A stretch of 64,000 nucleotides of DNA from an uncultured Alistipes sp. (GTDB lineage Bacteria > Bacteroidota > Bacteroidia > Bacteroidales > Rikenellaceae). Position numbers and translations under genes: made by a program. The number at the start of each line of letters is the position of its first letter. Positions within the stretch are counted from its first letter, which is position 1. Shown one piece after another: positions 26,259 to 37,572 of this stretch. Under the pieces are notes generated by a model. The model ran no database searches and was not told the DNA's origin. It saw only the letters and a program-made list of their open reading frames with translations. The stretch spans positions 1 to 64,000 of the forward strand of contig CASDZK010000068.1 of the NCBI GenBank assembly GCA_949286165.1, in the 5' to 3' direction.

Positions 26259-29200
26259 TTTTTTCGTACAACGTCCGATTTTTGCGATGGTCATATCCAT
26301 CGTAATCGTCATTCTCGGATTGATTTCCCTGCAATCACTGCCTATCGAGCAATATCCCGACATTACCCCTCCGGTAGTGGAAGTCAGCGCATCCTACCAA
26401 GGAGCCGACGCTTCTACCGTACAACAATCGGTGGCGACCCCCATCTCTCAAGACATCATGGGCGTAGAAAACATGCTTTACATGCAATCCACTTGTGCAA
26501 ACGACGGAAGCATGTCGTTACAAGTCAGTTTCGACATCGGTTCGGATATAGACATGAACACGGTCTTTACCGAAAACCGGGTCTCTACAGCCACTCCCAT
26601 GCTTCCCGCTTCCGTCAGACAACAAGGCGTATCGACCACCAAAACAATGAACAGTTTTCTGATGATCTTTACGTTATACAGCGACGGACGTTACAACGGC
26701 GACTTCCTGTCGAATTATGCCACCATCAACATAAAAAACGAATTGCTGAAAATCAACGGCGTAGGAAAAGTCAATATCATGGGAGCTGGAGAATATTCCA
26801 TGCGGGTATGGATAGAACCGGATAAACTGCACTATCTAAACCTGAGTATCAGCGAAGTCGTAAATGCCATAGAATCGCAAAGCGGAATTTATCCGGCAGG
26901 AAAACTGGGAGGCGCTCCGGCCCCGACCGGCACGGAATTTACCTATACGGTAGTTTTGCCTCCGGCCATATCCACTCCCGAAGAATACGGTAACATTATC
27001 GTAAAAGTATTGGACGACGGCTCGCAGGTTTTCTTAAAAGATATCGCCCGCATCGATTTCGGATCCCAATCCTACGACGTCTCTTCCAGGTTGGGCGATA
27101 AAGATTGCGCAATGATTATGCTTTACCAGACTCCGGGCAGCAATGCTCTGGAAGTCGGGAACAAGGCCAAAACAGTCATGGCGTCGCTATCCGAAAAGTT
27201 CGAAGACGGAATGAAATACGACCTTCTGGTAGATACGACAGCTGTTATTAAAACAGGCGTGGAAGAAATCGTATGGACATTGGTTATCGCCCTGGTTTTA
27301 GTCGTATTGATTATTTACCTGTTCATTCAGGACCTCCGGGCCATGATTATCCCGGTCGTATCCATCCCCGTAGCTCTTATCGGAGCCTTCATGCTTTTCC
27401 CTTTGTTAGGTTTTACCATCAACGTTTTCTCACTGCTCGGTTTGGTTCTGGCCATCGGTCTGGTAGTGGATGATGCTATCGTCGTAGTGGAAGCCGTGCA
27501 GGTCAACATAGAAAAAGGGCTGTCGCCTAAAGAAGCCACCGTAGCCGCCATGAAAGCGGTCTCCTCGCCCATCATAGCCACTACCCTTGTTTTGACCGCC
27601 GTATTCATTCCCGTTTCGTTCATCGGCGGCATTACGGGGCTGATGTACCAGCAATTCGCGATTACGATCGCTTTTTCCGTCATCATATCGGCTTTCAACG
27701 CATTAACACTCAGCCCGGCCCTATGTTCCATCTGGCTCAGACCGAGAAAACAAAGCAGCAAAGGCTTTTTCGGCGCATTCAACCGATGGTTCGGAAAACG
27801 CGTGGATTCCTACCTTTCAAAAGTAAACATCATTACGCGGCACTCGCTACGCTCCCTCGTGTTTATCCTGCTCACTTCATTGGTCGTCTTTATCCTGTTC
27901 AAAGTCCTTCCCTCCGGATTTCTGCCGGAAGAAGACCAAGGTTTTCTCATGACCAGCATTTCGTTGCCTAATGCTGCATCGCTCGAACGGACCGAAGCGG
28001 CCGCCCATGAAGTGTACAAAATCGTAGCGGCTCGCCCGGACGTAGAAAGCGTTTCCGTAGTAAGCGGTTTCAACATGCTTTCCGGGATCGCTTCCTCAAA
28101 CAGTGCCGTTCTATTCATCAAACTGACGGATTACAATACCAGAGCCTCCGCCAGCGTCATTGCCAACGAACTGAACGAACAACTGTACATGGCGGTAAAC
28201 AGTTGTACCGCCTATACTTTCGGGCCGCCCCCCATTCCGGGTATAGGAACCAGTTCCGGATTCACGATCATGATCCAGGACAAAGGCGGCAATACTCCGG
28301 AATATCTGGCGCATTATACCGACTTGTTCATTGCACAAGCCCAAAAGCGGCCGGAAATCGCAACGGCATACACGGAATTCAACGCAGACATTCCGCAACG
28401 GAAAATTACCATCGATTCCCAAGCCGCTTATCATGAAGGGGTAAGCATGGATAAAATACACGAATTGCTGAATACTTTTCTGGGAGGAAGCTACATCAAC
28501 AATTTCAACCGTTTCGGACAGCTGTATCAAACCTACATCCAGGCGGAAAGCAAATACCGCCAGAATAAGACCGATTTAGATAACTTCTTCGTTACCAACA
28601 GTCAGGGAGAAAGCGTTCCGCTTTCCGCTTTCGTGTCGATCACGAACACTTCCGGCGTAGAATACCTGACTCAGTTCAACCTATACAATGCCATAACGGT
28701 CATGGGCAATGCGGCCAAAGGATATTCTTCGTCACAAGCGTTAGACGCCCTGGAAGAGACGGCGGAGGAAGTGCTACCCAAAGACATGGGATACGCATTC
28801 AGCGGCATGTCGTACCAAGAACGGCAAGCATCCGGGAAAAGCGGCATGACCTATCTTTCCGCGTTCGTATTCGTATTTTTGGTGCTTGCCGCTTTGTACG
28901 AAAGCTGGACCCTCCCCTTCTCCATCCTGTTAGGCGTTCCTTTTGCCGTATTCGGCGCCCTGCTTTTCCTTTTCGGCGCACACTTCTTCTTTCCTGATTT
29001 CATCAACAACATCTTTTTCCAGGTCTCGCTGATCATGCTGATCGGATTATCCGCCAAAAACGCCATTCTAATCATCGAATACGCTTTAGACAAATCGAAA
29101 GAGGGAGCTTCGCTGCACGATGCCGTATTGGAAGCGGCCCAACTCAGAGTCCGCCCTATCATTATGACCGCTTTTGCCTTCATTTTAGGAGTCATGCCCC

Positions 29201-29382
29201 TGATTTTCGCCAACGGATCGAATTCCCAAGCTCGAAACGTAATGGGAATCGCCCTTTTTGGCGGTATGCTCATCGCGACGATCATCGGTCTGTTCATTTA
29301 TCCGATGTTATACACGTTAATCCGAAAATTCGATGAAAAACGAAAAAACAAAAAAAATGAAATCTCAAGCCAAAACATATAG
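26251..29382 (+). CDS. RND (AcrB/HAE1-type) efflux pump permease
   Basis: Inner-membrane proton-driven pump of 1043 aa, the normal length for HAE1-type transporters. It begins MNNFFVQRPIFAMVISIVIVILG and has twelve predicted membrane helices around two large periplasmic loops. The proton relay is intact: the TM4 Asp pair in GLVVDDAIVVVE (about 407-408) and the Lys in LSAKNAILIIEYALDKS of TM10. The SVPVALIGA and GVPFAVFGALLF repeats show the internal duplication. Start and end overlap the adaptor (8 bp) and outer-membrane gene, so the three proteins form one operon. Drugs, bile salts or other hydrophobic compounds are typical substrates; the specific ones are unknown. Confidence 0.95.
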   Translation: MNNFFVQRPIFAMVISIVIVILGLISLQSLPIEQYPDITPPVVEVSASYQGADASTVQQSVATPISQDIMGVENMLYMQSTCANDGSMSLQVSFDIGSDIDMNTVFTENRVSTATPMLPASVRQQGVSTTKTMNSFLMIFTLYSDGRYNGDFLSNYATINIKNELLKINGVGKVNIMGAGEYSMRVWIEPDKLHYLNLSISEVVNAIESQSGIYPAGKLGGAPAPTGTEFTYTVVLPPAISTPEEYGNIIVKVLDDGSQVFLKDIARIDFGSQSYDVSSRLGDKDCAMIMLYQTPGSNALEVGNKAKTVMASLSEKFEDGMKYDLLVDTTAVIKTGVEEIVWTLVIALVLVVLIIYLFIQDLRAMIIPVVSIPVALIGAFMLFPLLGFTINVFSLLGLVLAIGLVVDDAIVVVEAVQVNIEKGLSPKEATVAAMKAVSSPIIATTLVLTAVFIPVSFIGGITGLMYQQFAITIAFSVIISAFNALTLSPALCSIWLRPRKQSSKGFFGAFNRWFGKRVDSYLSKVNIITRHSLRSLVFILLTSLVVFILFKVLPSGFLPEEDQGFLMTSISLPNAASLERTEAAAHEVYKIVAARPDVESVSVVSGFNMLSGIASSNSAVLFIKLTDYNTRASASVIANELNEQLYMAVNSCTAYTFGPPPIPGIGTSSGFTIMIQDKGGNTPEYLAHYTDLFIAQAQKRPEIATAYTEFNADIPQRKITIDSQAAYHEGVSMDKIHELLNTFLGGSYINNFNRFGQLYQTYIQAESKYRQNKTDLDNFFVTNSQGESVPLSAFVSITNTSGVEYLTQFNLYNAITVMGNAAKGYSSSQALDALEETAEEVLPKDMGYAFSGMSYQERQASGKSGMTYLSAFVFVFLVLAALYESWTLPFSILLGVPFAVFGALLFLFGAHFFFPDFINNIFFQVSLIMLIGLSAKNAILIIEYALDKSKEGASLHDAVLEAAQLRVRPIIMTAFAFILGVMPLIFANGSNSQARNVMGIALFGGMLIATIIGLFIYPMLYTLIRKFDEKRKNKKNEISSQNI

Positions 29383-30751
29383 CTACTTTCTGATAATCGC
29401 ACTGTTTCCGGTTACCTTGATCGGGTGCATGGTAGGGCCGAACTTCAAATCCCCGCAAGTGAACGTACCCGACCGGTATTTATACGATTCTTTGTCCGGC
29501 ACGGCGCAAAATCCGGCCATCGACAGTGCATGGTGGAAAAATTTCGGAGACCCGAAATTGGATTCGCTTATCAAAATCGCCATCGATTCCAATAAAAACC
29601 TGTCCATCGCTTTATCCAGAGTGGAACAGGCCCGGCTGAAAGCCCGCTCCGCAAGAGCCGACCTGGCCCCGTCTTTGGACATATCCGGTTCAGCCTCATG
29701 GGAACACACGGAACAAGCGGGCTGGACGCAAAACTATACCGTCCAACCCTCCATCTCCTGGACACTCGACGTTTTCGGGAAACTGCGCCGGATGAGCCAA
29801 TCGGCAAAAGCCGATTGGTTAGCCAGCAAATACGGCTATTCAGCCACCATGCTCTCCTTGTTATCGGAAGTGGCCACCAACTATTTTTCCCTGCTCGAAT
29901 ATAAACGCAATCTGGACATTTCCCGACAAACTTACCGTTCCCGGGAAATCTCCTTCGCCATGATAGATTCTTCCTTCAAATACGGAAAATCCTCGGGACT
30001 GGACAGAAGACAAGCCGAATCGCAACTGCAAACGGCCGCCGCAGCCATATCACAATATGAACGGGCCGTAGCACAAACCACTTTGACGATCAACTCCCTG
30101 TTAGGCGAGAATCCGCATCCCATCGAAACGAGCCATTCCCTTACCATCGAGAATATAACGATTCCGGATATTCCTTCCGGAATCCCGGCCTCTTTATTAA
30201 AGCGCAGGCCCGATATCATGCAGGCATACCAACAGGCAGCATCGGCTTCCGCGCAAATCGGTGTCGCCGTAGCTAACCGGTTCCCCTCTTTCGCATTGAC
30301 CGGAGCAGGAGGCGTCGCCTCCGAAATCGTCAAAGGAATCAGTTCGGGCAATCCGGTCGCCTGGGGCGGAAAGGTACTGATTACAGAACCCTTACTGAAC
30401 TGGGGAAACAATAAAAGGGCTGTCGAAATCGCCCGGGAAACTTACAAACAAACCGTGCTGCAATACGAACAGACCGTTATCAACGCTTTTTCGGAAGTGG
30501 AACAATCCCTTTCGGCCATACAAACTTACAAACAGCAAATCAAGAAATACCAGGCTTTGCTGAAAACCGTAAACGATATCCGGGAAATGACCACGCAACT
30601 TTATGCCGCCGGCAGTACCGATTATCTGCAAGTATTGGACGCGGAACGGACCTACTTTTCCACCCAAATACAATATGTTCAACTGCTAAGCAGTCAATTG
30701 GCCGCCTATACTACCCTATATATGGCTTTAGGAGGCGGTTTATACGAATAA
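29357..30751 (+). CDS. TolC-like outer membrane efflux lipoprotein
   Basis: Outer-membrane channel of the RND pump, NodT/OprM type, 464 aa. The start at 29357 (MKSQAKTYSYF) gives a signal ending in the lipobox IGC, followed by MVGPNFKSPQVNVPDRY, which is typical of NodT lipoproteins. The open frame from 29333 begins within the pump gene. Two OEP repeats occur: SLIKIAIDSNKNLSIALSRVEQARL near 75 and RRPDIMQAYQQAASASAQIGVAVANRFPSFALTG near 285, with a C-terminal LYAAGSTDYLQVLDAERTYF. It overlaps the pump gene by 26 bp. It ends only 4 bp from the convergent YgjP-like gene, with no terminator between them. Confidence 0.92.
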   Translation: MKSQAKTYSYFLIIALFPVTLIGCMVGPNFKSPQVNVPDRYLYDSLSGTAQNPAIDSAWWKNFGDPKLDSLIKIAIDSNKNLSIALSRVEQARLKARSARADLAPSLDISGSASWEHTEQAGWTQNYTVQPSISWTLDVFGKLRRMSQSAKADWLASKYGYSATMLSLLSEVATNYFSLLEYKRNLDISRQTYRSREISFAMIDSSFKYGKSSGLDRRQAESQLQTAAAAISQYERAVAQTTLTINSLLGENPHPIETSHSLTIENITIPDIPSGIPASLLKRRPDIMQAYQQAASASAQIGVAVANRFPSFALTGAGGVASEIVKGISSGNPVAWGGKVLITEPLLNWGNNKRAVEIARETYKQTVLQYEQTVINAFSEVEQSLSAIQTYKQQIKKYQALLKTVNDIREMTTQLYAAGSTDYLQVLDAERTYFSTQIQYVQLLSSQLAAYTTLYMALGGGLYE

Positions 30752-30755
30752 AAAA

Positions 30756-33514
<2,759 letters not shown>

Positions 33515-33611
33515 TTATGCCTCGTAAAGGTAGGGAAAATAAATTTCATAAAATTATTTTGCAATTATATTTTTTGATGTATTATTGCAAAAAAAATGAA
33601 ACGAAAAACAT

Positions 33612-33926
33612 ATGAACAACAAGGGGACGAACGCTAAAAAGCGACTGGTTGTCAGCTATAAAAATCTGAGTGACGAACTGAAAGCGGCATTGAAGAAACA
33701 ATATCCGAACGGGTATAGCGAAAACATGATCCGGGTGGATAAAGGTCCAGGAGATTTTTTTTACGCTATTGTTTTGGAAACGGAAGAGGTCAGTTATTTG
33801 ATTAAAGTAGATGTCAAGATCGACGACGGAAATACTGACGAAGAAGAAGACAAAGAATATTACGACGATAATATTGAAGGAGCCGAAGATATCATCGACG
33901 ACAACGTTTCGGACGACGACGAATAA
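33612..33926 (+). CDS. Small conserved-looking acidic protein
   Basis: Protein of 104 aa of unknown function. The N-terminal 70 residues look folded (KRLVVSYKNLSDELKAALKKQYPNGY, MIRVDKGPGDFFYAIVLETE, YLIKVDVKID) and the C-terminal 30 are almost all Asp and Glu, likely disordered. No signal peptide, no membrane segment. It could bind nucleic-acid-mimicking or metal partners through the acidic tail, but that is speculation. The gene starts about 118 bp upstream of and divergent from ligA, and 30 bp before a GT2 gene, with which it may share a transcript. Confidence 0.7.
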   Translation: MNNKGTNAKKRLVVSYKNLSDELKAALKKQYPNGYSENMIRVDKGPGDFFYAIVLETEEVSYLIKVDVKIDDGNTDEEEDKEYYDDNIEGAEDIIDDNVSDDDE

Positions 33927-33956
33927 ATTTTTTTATCCGAAACGAATCCAATATCC

Positions 33957-34796
33957 ATGATCTCAATCATTACGGCCATATACAATCAGTTGGATATGAA
34001 CAAATTGTTCTGGGAATACCTGAACAAATACACGGACAATCCTTTCGAACTGATTATCATAGATAACTGCTCGGACGACGGAAGCCGGGAATTCTTTCAA
34101 TCTTTGGCCGGACAAGGCGTACGGGTAATCGCCAATGAAGCGAATTATTCATACCCGCATTGCCAAAACCAGGGCATTGCCGTCGCAACCGGCGATACTC
34201 TGGTATTTTTTAACAACGACATTTTAGTCTCTCCACATTGGGACAGCCGCCTTTTACAAGTATTGGGAAAAGAAAACCGCGACGTAGTCAGTTTAGCCAG
34301 CAATGACAGAATCAACGACCGAAAAACGACGAAAAAGATATCCAGACGATGGAAACGGATTAAATATCCGCTGATTTCGCTATTCGGGCAACGCACTTTC
34401 TCACTCCGGCTTATGCAACGGTTATGTTACGGTAATTGGACAACTTACACGGAACGGATATTTGCCCGATACGGATTTTCTCTAACCCCGGGCTTTTCAG
34501 GTTCCGCTATTGCCATGAACAGAAAAGCCCTGGAAAAATTAGGCTGTTGGGATATCTCACAACAAGGAGCCGACTTCGACCTGTTTTTCCGAACCTGCCA
34601 TCGGCACGAAACAGTGGGCGATCTGCAACCGTTAGCCGTCATCAACGGCATCTTCATCCATCACTACCGACGGCTGACTCTGTATGGAGGGAAATATCCC
34701 CCGTTCGCAGACGCAGCCAATCTCGTACCTCTCAAAACCAAATGGCCGGAAACCGACTTTCAAAAATGGATGAAAATCGTCAATTTCGAATCATAA
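33957..34796 (+). CDS. Family 2 glycosyltransferase
   Basis: Inverting GT-A fold glycosyltransferase, 279 aa. It starts with ISIITAIYNQLD and contains FELIIIDNCSDDGSREFF, then QGIAVATGDTLVFFNNDILV, whose D-x-D-like NND chelates the metal with the nucleotide sugar. No membrane helix is obvious, so it is peripheral or cytosolic. Donor and acceptor cannot be read. It is not in a cell-surface glycan cluster. A terminator follows at 34815-34852. Confidence 0.88.
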   Translation: MISIITAIYNQLDMNKLFWEYLNKYTDNPFELIIIDNCSDDGSREFFQSLAGQGVRVIANEANYSYPHCQNQGIAVATGDTLVFFNNDILVSPHWDSRLLQVLGKENRDVVSLASNDRINDRKTTKKISRRWKRIKYPLISLFGQRTFSLRLMQRLCYGNWTTYTERIFARYGFSLTPGFSGSAIAMNRKALEKLGCWDISQQGADFDLFFRTCHRHETVGDLQPLAVINGIFIHHYRRLTLYGGKYPPFADAANLVPLKTKWPETDFQKWMKIVNFES

Positions 34797-34814
34797 TATA
34801 CATTAAGCTGTAAA

Positions 34815-34852
34815 CAAAAAACGGAACAGGCAAATTTACCGTTCCGTTTTTA
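34815..34852 (+). terminator. Intrinsic terminator after the GT2 gene
   Basis: Arms AAAAACGGAAC and GTTCCGTTTTT with a 13-nt loop, followed by ATTTT. Confidence 0.75.
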
Positions 34853-34868
34853 TTTTGAAAAACAAGAA

Positions 34869-34892
34869 GGATTGCGTATCTTTACGCAATCC
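34869..34892 (+). promoter_or_regulatory. Palindrome over a -7-like element, before the BT_3928-like gene
   Basis: GGATTGCGT and ACGCAATCC flank ATCTTT. TATCTTTA (34877-34884) spans the centre and differs from TAnnTTTG in the last base. The gene starts 41 bp further on. Either a regulator site over the promoter or a leader hairpin. Confidence 0.4.
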
Positions 34893-34932
34893 GGGAAATT
34901 CATAATTTCGGAATACACAAAATCACGACAAC

Positions 34933-36162
34933 ATGAAACGTTTCGTCATACCTTTATCCAGATACATACTTGCCTCATTATTCATTTTTTCGGGATTCGT
35001 CAAAAGCGTCGATCCCATGGGTACAGCCATAAAAATTCGCGAATACATGCTGGCATTCCATTTCGATGTCCTGACAGACATCGCTCCGTGGTTATCCGTA
35101 CTGTTATGTGGGGCCGAACTGTTGCTCGGGTTGTTATTGCTGACCGGCATATTCCGAAAAACAGCGGCATACGCCACCCTGCTGTTTATGAGTTTTTTTA
35201 CTCTTTTGACTTTATATATATTGATAGCGTCTCCGGTATCGGACTGCGGCTGTTTCGGAGAAGCCGTTTCTCTCAGCAATAGTGCAACATTCATAAAAAA
35301 CCTGATATTCACGTCCATAGCTGTTTTCTATACCATTAGCATACGGCATACGACTGTATCGGCCCGCAAACCGTACATCATGGTAATACTTCTGGCCTGT
35401 TTCAGTTTCGGGATACCGATCCACGCCCTTTCGTTTCTGCCGGTAATCGACTTTTTGCCTTATAAAACAGGAACCAACATTCCTCAAGCAATGCACATTC
35501 CGGACGACGCCCCCAAAAGCGAATACAAAACGACCTTGATATACAAAAACATAAAGACCGGTGCCATTCGGGAATTCGAATTGGAAGATACCACCTGGTA
35601 CGATTCCGGCACGTGGGAATACATAGATACGAAAAACAAAACGGTCAAACAAGGTTATATTCCACCCATCTCGCATTTCAATATTCTGGACCGCAACGGA
35701 GAAGACCGGGCAAACGAAATTCTATCCGATCCGGGCGACCAATGTTGGCTGATATTGCCGGAATACGAAAAACTAAGTAACCGCAGTCTGACAAATTTAT
35801 CCGAATTCAGTCGGTTCGCAGCTACCGAAAATATCCCCCTGCTCACATTTACCGGCCAGGATCCGGATATGACAACCGCTTACCTTTCCGAACAAGGCAT
35901 ACAAACGACAGCATGTTACAACGTAGACCCCACTACATTGAAATCCATGATCCGTTCCCGCTCACATACGGGCGTACTATTCATCCGAGAAGGTACAATT
36001 CTTGCGAAATGGAATGCAACGATGCTCCCTTCGCTTGAAACGACAAAGGACCTGCAGACCGCGATAAAACACAATCAGTCCCGAACAGTTTTCTTCTACG
36101 GATTTTTGATATTATGCGCCGTAGCTTTAATAATATACCTCATCCGACAACGCAAGTTATAG
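34933..36162 (+). CDS. BT_3928-like membrane protein, DoxX/MauE-type N-terminus
   Basis: Inner-membrane protein of 409 aa. Residues 1-150 form four membrane helices of the DoxX/MauE type, with the redox motif SDCGCFGEAV at about 99-108 as in MauE-like proteins that partner with quinone or thiol redox systems. Residues 160-375 are an extracytoplasmic domain resembling a thioredoxin-like fold (WLILPEYEKLSN, IPLLTFTGQD, GVLFIREGTILAKWN) without a C-x-x-C pair, and a final membrane helix lies near the C terminus. The same architecture is known in Bacteroidota as the BT_3928 family. Its role is unknown; electron transfer or disulfide maintenance is a reasonable guess. A sialidase-like gene follows after 26 bp. 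Confidence 0.8.
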   Translation: MKRFVIPLSRYILASLFIFSGFVKSVDPMGTAIKIREYMLAFHFDVLTDIAPWLSVLLCGAELLLGLLLLTGIFRKTAAYATLLFMSFFTLLTLYILIASPVSDCGCFGEAVSLSNSATFIKNLIFTSIAVFYTISIRHTTVSARKPYIMVILLACFSFGIPIHALSFLPVIDFLPYKTGTNIPQAMHIPDDAPKSEYKTTLIYKNIKTGAIREFELEDTTWYDSGTWEYIDTKNKTVKQGYIPPISHFNILDRNGEDRANEILSDPGDQCWLILPEYEKLSNRSLTNLSEFSRFAATENIPLLTFTGQDPDMTTAYLSEQGIQTTACYNVDPTTLKSMIRSRSHTGVLFIREGTILAKWNATMLPSLETTKDLQTAIKHNQSRTVFFYGFLILCAVALIIYLIRQRKL

Positions 36163-36188
36163 AATAAATTTTCAAAAATATCACGACT

Positions 36189-37352
36189 ATGCAGAATATG
36201 ACAAAATACAACCATCTCCGTTCGATTCTGTTCGTGGGTATTTTATATTTCATTCTCCCGCTATCGGCCCATACTCAAGTTTCGGTCAATCGTTTTATGG
36301 GAAAAGAAATTAAATATATAGACATAGCTTCCGCCATCCGTAACAGCTCTCCGGTATTCATTTCCGAAGATACCTGTCGTACAGGGACCATATCTGCCGT
36401 ACACTCCCGTAACCACAAAGGAATCCTCTATGTATATACTTGTTCCTGTCAGCCGGACAGTATCCGTCTAATCTTTACAAGCAATAAAAACAAACATCCG
36501 GATATCATACATCGGGAAAGTTTGTATGCTCCTGACAGTATCGTTTCCCAAGGCATAAACGTGTGCAGTACGAACGACAGAAAAGGCAATGATATTCTAT
36601 TTCTGTTTACCCGCAATGGAACGATGCATTATAGTTTGCTCAACGAAACGGAACAATCCGGTTGGAGCAATTTTAATTTGCTTAACGGTTATTGCAGTAA
36701 CGGCATCTCCTCTGTATTCCGCAACAGACATGGAGAATTAATCGCTTTTTTCGGTAATTCGGATTTGTCCACTTCCAGCGGACGCAAACCGATCTATAAA
36801 ATAAAATCTTACGACCAAGGATTATCGTGGAGTTTGCCGGAAATCGCGGTAAAACATAACATCTACGACTTAGACTATGTACAAGTAACTCGATCTGAAC
36901 AAGGGAAACAAAACGTATTATACATGTTAGCCGGTAATTCAGACCGTTCTCTCGTATTTTTATCGATCAGCAAAGACGAAGGAGAAAGTTGGAGTTATCC
37001 GACATTATTGCCCAACTTTCTCGACGGATACGGACACCAACTGTCCATCATAGGAGAAACCGCCTATATTCTGTTTGCGGACAATATTGAACACATCGAG
37101 GGTAAATTCATCAACCATTCCTACGGAAACCTGTTGTTATGGAAGGGCTCTGTCAAAGATTTGGAAAATAAAAACAAAGGGACCGGAATATACAGACTAG
37201 CGGAAACCCGAACCATCCATTCAGACCAGCTACAAGCAGTCGCCATTCCTCTAGCCAAAGACCGATTGCGTCTGGTAATCGGCCCCTGTTGGAACGATCC
37301 GGACTCTTCCTTCCTGAAATCGTATAATCTGCACATGGAAACCAAACAATGA
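36189..37352 (+). CDS. Secreted BNR-repeat (sialidase-like) beta-propeller protein
   Basis: Exported protein of 387 aa with a signal peptide (MTKYNHLRSILFVGILYFIL). Two Asp-box motifs are visible, KSYDQGLSWSLPE and SISKDEGESWSYPT, typical of six-bladed sialidase-fold propellers. I could not place the arginine triad or the Tyr/Glu nucleophile pair of true GH33 sialidases, so catalysis is unproven. It may be a glycan-binding or exo-acting enzyme on host glycans. It lies between a BT_3928-like gene and GH97, on the same strand, within a loose carbohydrate cluster. Confidence 0.7.
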   Translation: MQNMTKYNHLRSILFVGILYFILPLSAHTQVSVNRFMGKEIKYIDIASAIRNSSPVFISEDTCRTGTISAVHSRNHKGILYVYTCSCQPDSIRLIFTSNKNKHPDIIHRESLYAPDSIVSQGINVCSTNDRKGNDILFLFTRNGTMHYSLLNETEQSGWSNFNLLNGYCSNGISSVFRNRHGELIAFFGNSDLSTSSGRKPIYKIKSYDQGLSWSLPEIAVKHNIYDLDYVQVTRSEQGKQNVLYMLAGNSDRSLVFLSISKDEGESWSYPTLLPNFLDGYGHQLSIIGETAYILFADNIEHIEGKFINHSYGNLLLWKGSVKDLENKNKGTGIYRLAETRTIHSDQLQAVAIPLAKDRLRLVIGPCWNDPDSSFLKSYNLHMETKQ

Positions 37353-37572
37353 TTCTAATTTTTGGCTGGTTTGTCATACTTACCTGTCGCTGAAACCGGC
37401 AAATAACGATACATTACAACAAATCATTCATGCGTAAGGAAAAGAGCAATTGTTCATCGAAACAATCCTGCCGATACATAGTCCATTATCTTTCTTAAAT
37501 CGGTTATGACAACTCGTACATAAGAACATCGACATAACAACTTGTTTTTTATTATTATCATTAAACTACGAT